From Deltaproteobacteria bacterium (GTDB taxonomy: Bacteria; Myxococcota; Myxococcia; SLRQ01), in assembly GCA_029210625.1 (NCBI GenBank), contig JARGFU010000012.1:1-64000 (forward strand): a stretch of DNA of 64,000 nt, given 5' to 3'. Below, in pieces: positions 18,145 to 27,074 of the stretch (its first letter is position 1; the number at the start of each line of letters is the position of its first letter). The notes under the pieces were generated by a model that had not been told where the DNA came from, made no database searches, and worked only from the letters and a program-made list of their open reading frames with translations. Position numbers and translations under genes: made by a program.

Positions 18145-19098
18145 ATGGCCACCTTCTCCCCGGTCACCCTGGGCCTCTGGGCCATGGGCGGAAAGTACTG
18201 GGGCGAGGACGTCCGCGACGAGGACTCGATCGCGGCGATCCACGCCGCCCTCGACCTGGGGATCGAGAGCTTCGACACGGCGCCCCTCTACGGTGAGGGC
18301 CACGCCGACGAGCTCCTCGTCCGGGCCCTCGGGGAGCGCCGTCACCAGGTGACGATCGCCACCAAGGTCGGCGTCCGCCTGCCCACCGCGGCCGGAGAGC
18401 ACGCCCGCTCCGATCTCTCCCCGGCCCACCTGCGCGCCGACTGCGAGGCCAGCCTGCGCCGGCTGAAGCTCGAGCGCATCGATCTCCTCCAGATCCACTG
18501 GCCCTGCGAGTTCGGCACCCCCCTCGAGGAGAGCCTCGCCACCCTGGTGGCGCTGCAGGGGGAGGGGAAGATCGCGGCCTTCGGCCTCTCGAACTACGAC
18601 GCCCCCACCCTCGCCCGGGCCCGCCAGCTCGCCCCGGTGGCGACCCTCCAGACGCCCTACTCCCTCCTGCGCCGGGAGTACGAACAGGGCCTGGAGGCGG
18701 TCTGCCTCGAGCCCGCGCCGGCCCTGGGGGTCCTGATCTACGAGCCCCTCTGCCGGGGGCTGCTGACGGCCAAGTTCGACGAGGAGAGCACCTTCCCGGA
18801 CTCGGATCTGCGCGCCCACGACGACCGCTTCTCGGGGCCGGCCTTCCGCCGCGCGCTCCGCCTCGCCGAGGGGCTGGCCAGGATCGCCGAGCACTTCGAC
18901 GCCACGGCCGCCGCCCTGGCGATCGCCTGGGTGCTGCGCCGGCCCTCCGTGAGCGCCGCCCTGGTGGGCGCCAAGCGCCCCGAGCAGGTGCGCCAGAACG
19001 CCGAGGCGGCCCGCCTGGCGGCCGATCCCGGGGTCCCCTGGGAGGTCCTGGACCGGATGGCCGAGGCGATGAGGCCGCCACCGCGTCACCGGCCTTGA
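18145..19098 (+). CDS. Aldo/keto reductase
   Basis: A 317-residue NADPH-dependent TIM-barrel oxidoreductase. The tetrad is visible: Asp and Tyr in FDTAPLYGEGHADELL, Lys in TIATKVGVR and His in LLQIHWP. NADPH-binding residues lie in the C-terminal SAALVGAKRPEQVRQN. It starts 3 nt after the metalloprotease stop, with no clear ribosome site, so it may be translated by coupling. The physiological substrate is unknown. Confidence 0.92.
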   Translation: MATFSPVTLGLWAMGGKYWGEDVRDEDSIAAIHAALDLGIESFDTAPLYGEGHADELLVRALGERRHQVTIATKVGVRLPTAAGEHARSDLSPAHLRADCEASLRRLKLERIDLLQIHWPCEFGTPLEESLATLVALQGEGKIAAFGLSNYDAPTLARARQLAPVATLQTPYSLLRREYEQGLEAVCLEPAPALGVLIYEPLCRGLLTAKFDEESTFPDSDLRAHDDRFSGPAFRRALRLAEGLARIAEHFDATAAALAIAWVLRRPSVSAALVGAKRPEQVRQNAEAARLAADPGVPWEVLDRMAEAMRPPPRHRP

Positions 19099-19134
19099 GC
19101 CCCCGCGTCGGGATGTGAGAGGTTGCCGCTCGCC

Positions 19135-19986
19135 GTGAAAGAGCGCTTCTCCCGCATCCTCGAGACCTGCACTCCCTACTTCGTCAGCTCGCCCCTTGGC
19201 GCCATCCCGTATCCGGGTGAAGCGCCCCTGGGGATCGAGGTGGCCGAGGAGCACCGCTACGATCCCCACAAGGTCGCGAGCGGCGACTTCCTCCACGCCC
19301 TGCAGCGCCTCGACGAGCTGACCTTCGGGCCGGTGGGCATGACCATGCCCCGCTGGGTCTTCTACGACTGCGCCGAGGTCCCGGGGGGCATCTTCGGCTT
19401 CGGGCGGCCCGCGGCCGAGCTGCCCGACTGGGTGCGGCGCGGCCTGGACGTCCCGGTCGACTACGTGGGCCTGGTGCCCCTCTCGATGTACGTGGCGATC
19501 CCGATGCTCGAGGCGGGGGCCTGGCACACCTACACCCTCTGCACGATCAACGAGGTCGCCCCCGGCGCCGCGCCGACCAACCTCGGCGTCCTCACCGAGG
19601 CCGCCGCCCTCTCCATCTTCCAGGTGAAGCTCGCCTACGGCGCCACCCAGTGGCGCTCGCGCAAGCTGAAGGTCCACAGCCGCTTCGGCCCCCTGGAGCT
19701 GCTCACCGCCTGGACCCCGGCCCACTCGGATCCCTCCACCACCACCTTCCGCTTTCCGGTCGAGCCCGCCCGGATCGAGGCGGCCCTGGCGATGGACGAT
19801 CATCCCCGCCCGAGCGGCGAGGACATCGAGTGGATCGACTGCGACGATCGCGAGGCCCTCGTCGCCCTGCAGACCCGCCTCGAGGCCGGCGAGCGCTTCG
19901 AGCTGCTCTCGGGCGCGGTGAGCGAGGGCGACGTCTCCCGGGTGCCGATCCGGGCGATGGCCCCGGGCCCTGGAGGTGCCGCATGA
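19135..19986 (+). CDS. Uncharacterised protein, first of a tandem paralogous pair
   Basis: A 283-residue cytosolic protein of a family I cannot name. It shares with its downstream neighbour a conserved core: LTFGPVGMTMPRWVFYDCAEVPGGIFGFG, then GLVPLSMYVAIPM, GATQWRS and the near-invariant HSRFGPLELLTAWTPAHS. No signal peptide or membrane segment is seen. The GTG at 19135 is preferred because the alternative TTG at 19123 directly abuts the GAGAGG ribosome site. Its stop overlaps the ATG of the paralogue (ATGA), so the two are translationally coupled and probably form a hetero-oligomer. Confidence 0.7.
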   Translation: MKERFSRILETCTPYFVSSPLGAIPYPGEAPLGIEVAEEHRYDPHKVASGDFLHALQRLDELTFGPVGMTMPRWVFYDCAEVPGGIFGFGRPAAELPDWVRRGLDVPVDYVGLVPLSMYVAIPMLEAGAWHTYTLCTINEVAPGAAPTNLGVLTEAAALSIFQVKLAYGATQWRSRKLKVHSRFGPLELLTAWTPAHSDPSTTTFRFPVEPARIEAALAMDDHPRPSGEDIEWIDCDDREALVALQTRLEAGERFELLSGAVSEGDVSRVPIRAMAPGPGGAA

Positions 19987-20816
19987 CCCTCGCGACCCGC
20001 AACCCCGGCCTGGTCGAGCGCCTCGAGCCCTTCCTGGTCTGCTACCGCGGCCACCGCGGACACTTCGACCTCTCCCCCCTGGGTGTGACGATCCCCGAGG
20101 CGAACCTCGTCGATCCGATGCGGATGGAGTCCGAGCGCTTCCTGCTCCTCCTCCAGACCCTCGACAAGCTCACCTTCGGCCCCGAGGGCATGCCCATGCC
20201 CCGCTGGGTCTTCTACGACGCCGCCGAGATCCCGGGCGCCATCTTCGGCTTCGGCGCCCGGCCCTCGGCCCTGCCCGAGCGCGTGCGCGAGCAGCTCGGC
20301 GTGCGGGACGACGAGACGGGCCTGGTGCCCTTCTCGATGTACATCGCCATCCCGGTGAGCCCCCCGGAGGTCTGGTTCGGCCACAACCTCGCCAGCCTGA
20401 ACCCCACCTTCCCGGATCTGGGGCTGAAGGGCCTGGCCAGCATCACCAAGGCCCTGGGCCTGCAGGTCTTCCGCTGCCGCACCCAGATCGGCGCGACCCA
20501 GTGGGACTCGGACGCCCTCCACATCCACACCCGCTTCGGCCCCCTGGAGCTGGTGACCGCCTACACCCCGGCCCACTCCGAGGCCGAGACCCTCACCTAC
20601 CGCTTCGACATCACCGAGCAGAAGATCCGGTGCGCCCTGGGCGATCCGGAGGCCTCGCTCGACGTCCCCGAGCCCACCCTGGAGATCACCGCCGGGGACG
20701 TGGCCGCGATGCAGGCCCTGCAGCAGCGCATCGAGGACGGCGAGCGCTTCTGCCTCACCGGCCCGCCGCGCCGCAGCGGCGGCGAGCGGCGGGTCCCCGT
20801 CGCCAGTCTCGACTAG
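19983..20816 (+). CDS. Uncharacterised protein, second of a tandem paralogous pair
   Basis: A 277-residue protein clearly homologous to the upstream gene: PMPRWVFYDAAEIPGAIFGFG, GLVPFSMYIAIPV, QIGATQWDSDALHIHTRFG and PLELVTAYTPAHSEAET. The conserved Trp, Tyr, Asp and His/Arg residues look like a ligand or active site rather than a purely structural core, but no known fold is recognised. It is followed after 14 nt by the YchF-like GTPase gene, so a role linked to translation or stress is possible but unproved. Confidence 0.7.
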   Translation: MTLATRNPGLVERLEPFLVCYRGHRGHFDLSPLGVTIPEANLVDPMRMESERFLLLLQTLDKLTFGPEGMPMPRWVFYDAAEIPGAIFGFGARPSALPERVREQLGVRDDETGLVPFSMYIAIPVSPPEVWFGHNLASLNPTFPDLGLKGLASITKALGLQVFRCRTQIGATQWDSDALHIHTRFGPLELVTAYTPAHSEAETLTYRFDITEQKIRCALGDPEASLDVPEPTLEITAGDVAAMQALQQRIEDGERFCLTGPPRRSGGERRVPVASLD

Positions 20817-20830
20817 AGAGGATCATCACC

Positions 20831-21871
<1,041 letters not shown>

Positions 21872-21873
21872 TT

Positions 21874-21899
21874 TCCGGGGGGAGGTCCCTCCCCCCGGA
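21874..21899 (+). terminator. Hairpin terminator after ychF
   Basis: An 11-bp perfect stem TCCGGGGGGAG / CTCCCCCCGGA with a 4-nt loop begins 3 nt after the ychF stop codon. It lacks a downstream T-run, so it may act as a Rho-assisted or pausing structure. Confidence 0.5.
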
Positions 21900-21934
21900 C
21901 CCCCCAGGTCGAACCCCCGGTTCAAGGGTCCGCT

Positions 21935-21963
21935 CCCGGAGGGGACTGCGCGTCCCCTCCGGG
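21935..21963. repeat. Perfect 12-bp stem-loop in the ychF downstream region
   Basis: CCCGGAGGGGAC (21935-21946) pairs perfectly with GTCCCCTCCGGG (21952-21963) around a 5-nt loop. Together with the hairpin at 21874 it makes the 180-bp gap before the next gene strongly structured. It could be a second terminator or a leader structure for the downstream gene. Confidence 0.45.
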
Positions 21964-22051
21964 TCGCTGCTGCCCGAGGTCCCCCTCGAAGCCCCTCGCA
22001 CCCGACCGCCCACCCTGGCGCGCCCGTTCTTGGACGTCAGAGCGACTGGTC

Positions 22052-22744
22052 ATGGTGGTCTGGTCGGAGCGCACGGGCATCCAAATGGCAGGTGGCGAAA
22101 CGCAGCCGAGGGGCAGATCTCGGACAGCTTGGTCCTTCGCGGAGGCCCTCTCGAACTTCGTTCGCGTGGTGGATGACTCCTCTCGCCTGGTGCCCCGCTG
22201 GATGGTCCCGCTGATCATCCTCCTCTGGACCGGCTTCGTGGCCGTGGCCTGTGTTGTCCTGTTCCCCTACAAGGTCCTGCATTCGCTCCTCCCCTCGAAG
22301 CCCGATCCGATGGAGCTGCTCCGGACGCATGTGGAAGGAGTGTGGCGGGTGGGCAACCCTCGAGCCGCTCTGGCTATCGTCCGCGACACGCATCGGGAAC
22401 TCCTGGATTCCGTCAGGAAGCGCCCATGGGGGCGAAAGCGGATCGCTCCCTACGGCAAGATGGGTATGGACCACTTCCTCCAGCTCGCCATGTATCGGTA
22501 CTACTGCGAGCGGCGGCTGGGCGAGCAACTCGGCGCCCTCGAGGCCTGCGACTCGGTCCTCGCGTTCGCGGGTGAGGAACAGCCGCCCGATCCCCGGCGA
22601 CCCCCCTGGTGGCAGCTCCGCAAGGCCGAGGCGCTGGTGGCCCTCGGCGGGCGAGGCGCCGCCATCGAGTACCTCATGCGCATGCGCAACCCGGCCGCTC
22701 CGGTACCGCAGATCGAGGAACACCTCCGACAGCTCCATCTGTGA
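22052..22744 (+). CDS. Hypothetical membrane-anchored protein
   Basis: A 230-residue protein with one clear membrane segment (PLIILLWTGFVAVACVVLFPY) around residues 52-73 and a C-terminal cytosolic or periplasmic helical region with TPR-like spacing (HFLQLAMYRYYCERRLGEQLGALEACDSVLAF; KAEALVALGGRGAAIEYL). GC content is visibly below that of its neighbours, which may mean recent acquisition. No ribosome site supports the ATG at 22052; an internal ATG at 22085 is equally possible. No family recognised. Confidence 0.55.
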   Translation: MVVWSERTGIQMAGGETQPRGRSRTAWSFAEALSNFVRVVDDSSRLVPRWMVPLIILLWTGFVAVACVVLFPYKVLHSLLPSKPDPMELLRTHVEGVWRVGNPRAALAIVRDTHRELLDSVRKRPWGRKRIAPYGKMGMDHFLQLAMYRYYCERRLGEQLGALEACDSVLAFAGEEQPPDPRRPPWWQLRKAEALVALGGRGAAIEYLMRMRNPAAPVPQIEEHLRQLHL

Positions 22745-22762
22745 TCGGATGTGATCGGTGAT

Positions 22763-22823
22763 CGGGGTCAGACCCCGACACATGACATATCGACCAAGTG
22801 TCAATTGTCGGGGTCTGACCCCG
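22763..22823. repeat. 61-bp palindromic REP-like unit
   Basis: Perfect 18-bp inverted arms: 22763-22780 (starting CGGGGTCAGACCCC) and 22806-22823. The inner bases TGACA (22783-22787) and TGTCA (22799-22803) extend the symmetry after a 2-nt mismatch. Each arm itself folds as GGGGTC-A-GACCCC. This organisation matches extragenic palindromes mobilised by REP-associated tyrosine transposases; no such transposase is in the window and I see only one copy. It may also act as a terminator for the upstream gene. The rest of 22745-22937 holds no gene. Confidence 0.65.
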
Positions 22824-22937
22824 CTTCCCGCTTCCCCCCGCTTCGTCGGGGGGTCTCTCGCTGTCCGACCGCTCTCCCACGCGCTCGCGCTCGGCTGCTC
22901 CAGGTTCTCGCTATGATGCGACCGAGGTGGTCATCCG

Positions 22938-23621
22938 ATGAGTGACTTCGAGCGCGCCTGGCAAGGGAAGCTCCGTGCGGGGCTGGTGAAGCTCGGTCGT
23001 CCGGAGCTCTTCGAGGCGAGTGGTCCCTGTCCCGACGACGCTCCGCCGGAAGAGCGGGTCGCGTGGAACGGTCGATTGCAGGCGCTCCTGCAGGCCGCGC
23101 TCTCACCCGCGAAGCGAGCGGAGCTGCTCACCGGCTGCGCCTGCCGCTACCCCCCGGAGGAGCTCGCCTTCCTGCGAGAGCTCTACCGGGAGAGCGGGAA
23201 CCTCGCTCGCACCCACGAGGCGCTGCAGGCGTTCTTTCTCACGATGATCAGCGAGTACAAGCAGCTCGACGACGAGCACCTCGCCTTCATCCAGGAGAAC
23301 GACATGGGGATGGCCGGCCGGCTGGAGGGCCGCACCATCACGGCCGTGAAGATCCCGAAGGAGCTGAAGGCCTATCTCGCGGCGGACGAACCGGACGAGC
23401 GGGCCCGGCTCTACTGCCACTGCCCCCGGATCCGCGACGCCCTCGAGGCGGCGCGGGAGACGCTTCCGGCCGACTACTGCCTCTGCAGCGCCGGCTTCTA
23501 CCGCTTCCTCTGGGAGGAGATCCTGGAAGCGCCGGTCGAGGTGAGCGTCACCCGGACCCTGCTCGCGGGTGATCCCATCTGCGAGTTCCGGATCGTCCTG
23601 CCCCAGCTTCCGGCGCCCTGA
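22938..23621 (+). CDS. Hypothetical Cys-containing protein with CxC motifs
   Basis: A 227-residue soluble protein. The C-terminal third has a conserved-looking arrangement RLYCHCPRIRDAL, then DYCLCSAGFYRFLWEEIL and PVEVSVTRTLLAGDPICEFRIVLP. A further GCACRYPPEEL lies near residue 66. The C-terminal segment is reminiscent of small-molecule-binding families such as 4-vinyl-reductase-like or ATC-hydrolase-like proteins, but I cannot assign it. The CxC pairs could hold a metal or be redox active. ATG at 22938 with weak ribosome site. It converges with the next gene without any gap. Confidence 0.65.
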   Translation: MSDFERAWQGKLRAGLVKLGRPELFEASGPCPDDAPPEERVAWNGRLQALLQAALSPAKRAELLTGCACRYPPEELAFLRELYRESGNLARTHEALQAFFLTMISEYKQLDDEHLAFIQENDMGMAGRLEGRTITAVKIPKELKAYLAADEPDERARLYCHCPRIRDALEAARETLPADYCLCSAGFYRFLWEEILEAPVEVSVTRTLLAGDPICEFRIVLPQLPAP

Positions 23622-24740
23622 TCAGGGCCCGGTGCAGCGCCGGGGGCCGAAGGGCAGGCTCTGATCCACGGCGATGCCCAGGGTGAGCACGTCCAGGTGC
23701 GAGGTGCCCAGGTAGAAGTGGGTCTCCTCCGGCGTCCCGCCGATGTGGGCGAGGTTGCCGGGGCCGGTCTCGTGCCCGGCGGCCACCACCACCGCGCGAT
23801 CGGTGCCGGGCAGGCGCAGGATCATCCGGGTGCCGCGGGCGGGCCGGTCGCTCACCTGCCAGTACATGTTCACGTACCAGCCCTCCTCGAGGACCGGCAG
23901 CAGGGTGGGGCTGCCGATCCCGGCGCCGTAGAAGCTGCCCCCCTCCAGGGGCGCCCAGGACTCCAGGCGGTGCATGACCAGGCCGGTGGTCTCCTGGGAG
24001 AGGGCGTAGTGGCGCTCGATGAACTCCCGGGCCGCGCTCGGGTAGGGCTCCGGCTCCTCGGCGGTGACCAGGTGCGCCTCCCGCACGATCGGCCCGGTCG
24101 CCGGCATCGCCAGGGTGTTCCCCCCGTCGTTCACCCGGGCCATGGTCCCCACCTCCAGGCCGCAGTCGCCCTCGCTGGGCACGAGGAGGCCGAGGTCCAG
24201 GCCGTAGGGGCCGGCGTGCTCCACCCCGCCCGAGACGTAGGTGTCGGCGACGACGTAGACGAAGCCCGCCTCGAGGTCGGCCGCCACCGAGAGGTCGCCC
24301 CGGTCGAGGCAGTCGGCCGCGTCGAGGGAGGCGAGGAGGTGCAGATCCACGTCGACCCCGGCGCCGTCGTGGACGGCGGCCGAGAAGAAGCCGGCGGTGG
24401 GGAGGCGGACCCGGTAGATCCGCTCGGGGCCCGACTCGTCGGTCCCCGGCGCGCAGCCGTAGCCGTCGAGGTCCCGGGCGGTGGAGAGGCCGGTGTCGTT
24501 CTCGTCGTGGAAGGGCAGCGTGTCGACGCAGATCACCCCGAGGGGGCAGTCGCTCCCCCCGTCACCGCCGTCGCCCGGACCGCTGTCCGTGCCGCCGTCG
24601 TCCGGACCGGCGTCGCTCGCCCCGGCATCGCCGTCGGGCAGGCCACCGTCCTGCCCGCTCGCCGTCCCGGCACCGCAGGCCGGCGCCAGGAACAGCGCGA
24701 CGAGCAGGGCCGGAGCGGCGAGGTGGGTCGAGATCGTCAT
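23622..24740 (-). CDS. Hypothetical lipoprotein with Asp/Gly-rich linker
   Basis: A 372-residue lipoprotein: signal peptide, lipobox LFLAPAC (Cys at about 22), a low-complexity GGLPDGDAGASDAGPDDGG linker of about 40 residues, then CPLGVICVDTLPFHDENDT and a beta-rich domain like bacterial pre-peptidase C-terminal domains (residues about 75-190). The C-terminal half (from about 200) has a separate unknown beta fold. No catalytic motif is obvious. It lies 12 nt downstream of argF on the same strand, though a functional link is not evident. Confidence 0.7.
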   Translation of the reverse strand: MTISTHLAAPALLVALFLAPACGAGTASGQDGGLPDGDAGASDAGPDDGGTDSGPGDGGDGGSDCPLGVICVDTLPFHDENDTGLSTARDLDGYGCAPGTDESGPERIYRVRLPTAGFFSAAVHDGAGVDVDLHLLASLDAADCLDRGDLSVAADLEAGFVYVVADTYVSGGVEHAGPYGLDLGLLVPSEGDCGLEVGTMARVNDGGNTLAMPATGPIVREAHLVTAEEPEPYPSAAREFIERHYALSQETTGLVMHRLESWAPLEGGSFYGAGIGSPTLLPVLEEGWYVNMYWQVSDRPARGTRMILRLPGTDRAVVVAAGHETGPGNLAHIGGTPEETHFYLGTSHLDVLTLGIAVDQSLPFGPRRCTGP

Positions 24741-24752
24741 CCAGCCCCCGCG

Positions 24753-25661
24753 CTAGATGGCCACCCCGCCCATGAGGTGCAGCAGGATCGCCTTCTGCGC
24801 GTGCAGCCGGTTCTCGGCCTCGTCGAAGACGACGGAGCGGGCGTGGTCGACCACCTCGTCGGTGACCTCCTCGCCGCGGTGGGCCGGCAGGCAGTGCATG
24901 AAGATGGCGTCGTCCTTGGCCTTGCCGAAGAGCTCGCCGTTGACCTGGTAGGGCTGGAAGAGCTTCAGGCGCGCCTCGTGCTCGGCCTCCTGGCCCATGC
25001 TGGCCCAGACGTCGGTGTAGACCACGTCGGCGCCCTGGCAGAGCTTCGCCGCGTCGGTGTCGACGACGACCTTGCCCAGCTTGGAGGCGGCCTCCACGAT
25101 CTCGGGCACCGGCTGGTAGCCCTCGGGGGCGGCGATGCGCACCTCCATCCCCATCCGGACGCCGCCGTTGATGAGGGAGTGGGCCATGTTGTTGCCGTCA
25201 CCGACGTAGGTGAGCACCAGGCCCTCGAGGTGGCCCTTGTGCTCCTGGATGGTCTGGAGGTCGGCCATCACCTGGCAGGGGTGGAGCAGGTCGGAGAGGC
25301 CGTTGATCACCGGGATGGTGCCGGTGGCCAGGTCATCGACGTCCTTCTGGGCGAAGACCCGCGCCATGATCCCGTCGAGGTAGCGCGAGAGCACCTGGGC
25401 GGTGTCCGGGACGGTCTCGCCCCGGCCCAGCTGCAGGTCGTTCCCCGAGAGGAAGAGGGCGTGGCCCCCGAGCTGGAACATGCCCACCTCGAAGGAGACC
25501 CGGGTGCGGGTCGACGACTTCTGGAAGATCATCCCCAGGGTCTGACCCTCGAGCGCCTTGCGGTACTCGCCGGGGTTCTTCTTCACCTTGGCAGCCAGCG
25601 CCAGCAGGCCGCCCAGCTCCTCGGAGGAGTAGTCCGAGAGGGCGAGGAAGTGCTTTGCCAT
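24753..25661 (-). CDS. argF: Ornithine carbamoyltransferase
   Basis: A 302-residue enzyme interconverting ornithine plus carbamoyl phosphate with citrulline plus phosphate. The carbamoyl-phosphate loop is SSTRTRVSFE (about residues 49-58), then HPCQVMADLQT, the ornithine loop region DVWASMGQEAE, and FMHCLPAHRGEEV with the conserved Cys. The start overlaps the stop of the upstream P-loop gene by one base (TGATG), so the two are coupled. Because carbamate kinase is divergently encoded nearby, a catabolic or dual direction is plausible; sequence alone does not settle it. Confidence 0.95.
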   Translation of the reverse strand: MAKHFLALSDYSSEELGGLLALAAKVKKNPGEYRKALEGQTLGMIFQKSSTRTRVSFEVGMFQLGGHALFLSGNDLQLGRGETVPDTAQVLSRYLDGIMARVFAQKDVDDLATGTIPVINGLSDLLHPCQVMADLQTIQEHKGHLEGLVLTYVGDGNNMAHSLINGGVRMGMEVRIAAPEGYQPVPEIVEAASKLGKVVVDTDAAKLCQGADVVYTDVWASMGQEAEHEARLKLFQPYQVNGELFGKAKDDAIFMHCLPAHRGEEVTDEVVDHARSVVFDEAENRLHAQKAILLHLMGGVAI

Positions 25662-26980
25662 CACGCCACCACCTTCTTCAGCTCGTCGAGGAGGGAGGGA
25701 TCGTCGGCGAAGGGATCGAGCACGTAGTTCACGCGCTGCGCCGGCTTGCCGAGCTCGACGTTGGCGGCCAGGTCGAAGGGCGTGCCCACCAGGATGAGGT
25801 CGCACTCGACCGCGTCGATGGTGGCCTTCAGATCCGCGATCTGCTCCTCGAAGTAGCCCATGGCGGGCAGGAGCTTTCCGATGTGCGGGTAGGTCTCGTA
25901 GGTGGTCTGGATGCTGCCCTTGAAGTGGGGCCGCGGATCGACGACCTCGGCGGCGCCGAAGGTCTCGGCGGCCACCTGGGCGGCGCCGAAGGTCATGCCG
26001 CCGTGGGTCAGGGTCGGGCCGTCCTCGATGCAGAGGACCTTCTTGCCCTTCACGGCGTCGGGGTCGGCCACGCTCACCTTGGAGGCGCAGCGGATGACGG
26101 TCGCCGAGGGGTTCAGCTTCGCGGCCGCGTCCTGCACCGCCTTCACCTCCTCGGCCGTCGCCCGCTCGGCCTTGTTGATGCAGATGACCTGGGCGGCGCG
26201 GAAGTTCACCTCGCCGGGGAAGTACTTCGTCTCGTGGCCGGCCCGCAGGGGGTCGGCGACGGTGATCCAGAGGTCGGGGGTGTAGAAGGGCCAGTCGTTG
26301 TTGCCGCCGTCCCAGATCAGGACGTCACACTCCTCCTGGGCCTGCTCGAGGATCGCGCCGTAGTCGACGCCGGCGTAGATGACGTTCCCCTCCTTGATGT
26401 GGGACTCGTACTCCTCCCGCTCCTCGAAGGTGCACTCGTGCTCGTCCATGTCCTCGACCTTGGCGAAGCGCTGGACGGCCTGCTTGGCGAGATCGCCGTA
26501 GGGCATCGGGTGGCGGACCGCCACGACCTTCTTGCCCATGTCCTGGAGGGCCTTGGCGACCCAGCGGGAGGTCTGGCTCTTGCCGCAGCCGGTGCGCACG
26601 GCGCAGACGGCGATGACCGGCACCTTGGCCTTCAGCATCGTGTCCCGGGTGCCCAGCAGCCGGAAGTCGGCGCCGGCGGCGTTGCAGCGGGCCGAGATGT
26701 GGCCGACGTGGTCGTAGGAGACGTCGGAGTAGCTGAAGACGCACTCGTCGACCTTCAGGTCGGCGATGACCTTCTCCAGGTCGTCCTCGGGGAAGATCGG
26801 GATGCCCTCGGGGTAGAGCTTGCCGGCCAGCGCCGCGGGGTAGCGGCGGTCGTCGATGTTGGGGATCTGGGCAGCGGTGAAGCCAACGACCTCGTGGGTC
26901 TCGTCCTCGCGGAAGACCACGTTGAAGTTGTGGAAGTCGCGCCCCGCGGCGCCGATGATCAGAACCCTGCGTCGAGTCAT
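25661..26980 (-). CDS. Cyclic 2,3-diphosphoglycerate synthetase-like P-loop protein
   Basis: A 439-residue protein. The N-terminus has a Rossmann-like start RRVLIIGAAGRDFHNFNVVF, and around residue 135 a P-loop AVRTGCGKSQTSRW. Further motifs are DVLIWDGGNNDWPFY, INKAERA and LCIEDGPTLTHGGM. This matches proteins annotated as cyclic 2,3-diphosphoglycerate synthetase, known in thermophilic methanogens, but many bacterial members lie beside carbamate kinase and carbamoyltransferase genes and their activity is untested. The ATG at 26980 is chosen because homologues begin at the Rossmann strand. It forms a two-gene operon with argF. Confidence 0.8.
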   Translation of the reverse strand: MTRRRVLIIGAAGRDFHNFNVVFREDETHEVVGFTAAQIPNIDDRRYPAALAGKLYPEGIPIFPEDDLEKVIADLKVDECVFSYSDVSYDHVGHISARCNAAGADFRLLGTRDTMLKAKVPVIAVCAVRTGCGKSQTSRWVAKALQDMGKKVVAVRHPMPYGDLAKQAVQRFAKVEDMDEHECTFEEREEYESHIKEGNVIYAGVDYGAILEQAQEECDVLIWDGGNNDWPFYTPDLWITVADPLRAGHETKYFPGEVNFRAAQVICINKAERATAEEVKAVQDAAAKLNPSATVIRCASKVSVADPDAVKGKKVLCIEDGPTLTHGGMTFGAAQVAAETFGAAEVVDPRPHFKGSIQTTYETYPHIGKLLPAMGYFEEQIADLKATIDAVECDLILVGTPFDLAANVELGKPAQRVNYVLDPFADDPSLLDELKKVVA

Positions 26981-27074
26981 ACCTGGCCTCCTTGGCTTCG
27001 TTGGTCCCCCCCGGACGGGTGGGACACGGCCGCCCGGTATAGCACAGGGCCGAGGGAGTGCTAAGGTGCGCCCC

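Noticed and set aside
16243-19803. Very long open frame (about 1186 codons) on the minus strand
   Set aside because: It lies antisense to four well-supported genes, has Gly/Ala/Arg/Glu-rich composition without motifs, and is the usual by-product of high third-position GC.
27001-27043. Rightward promoter for carbamate kinase (TTGGTC and TATAGC)
   Set aside because: The two boxes are 31 bp apart, too far for a sigma-70 promoter.
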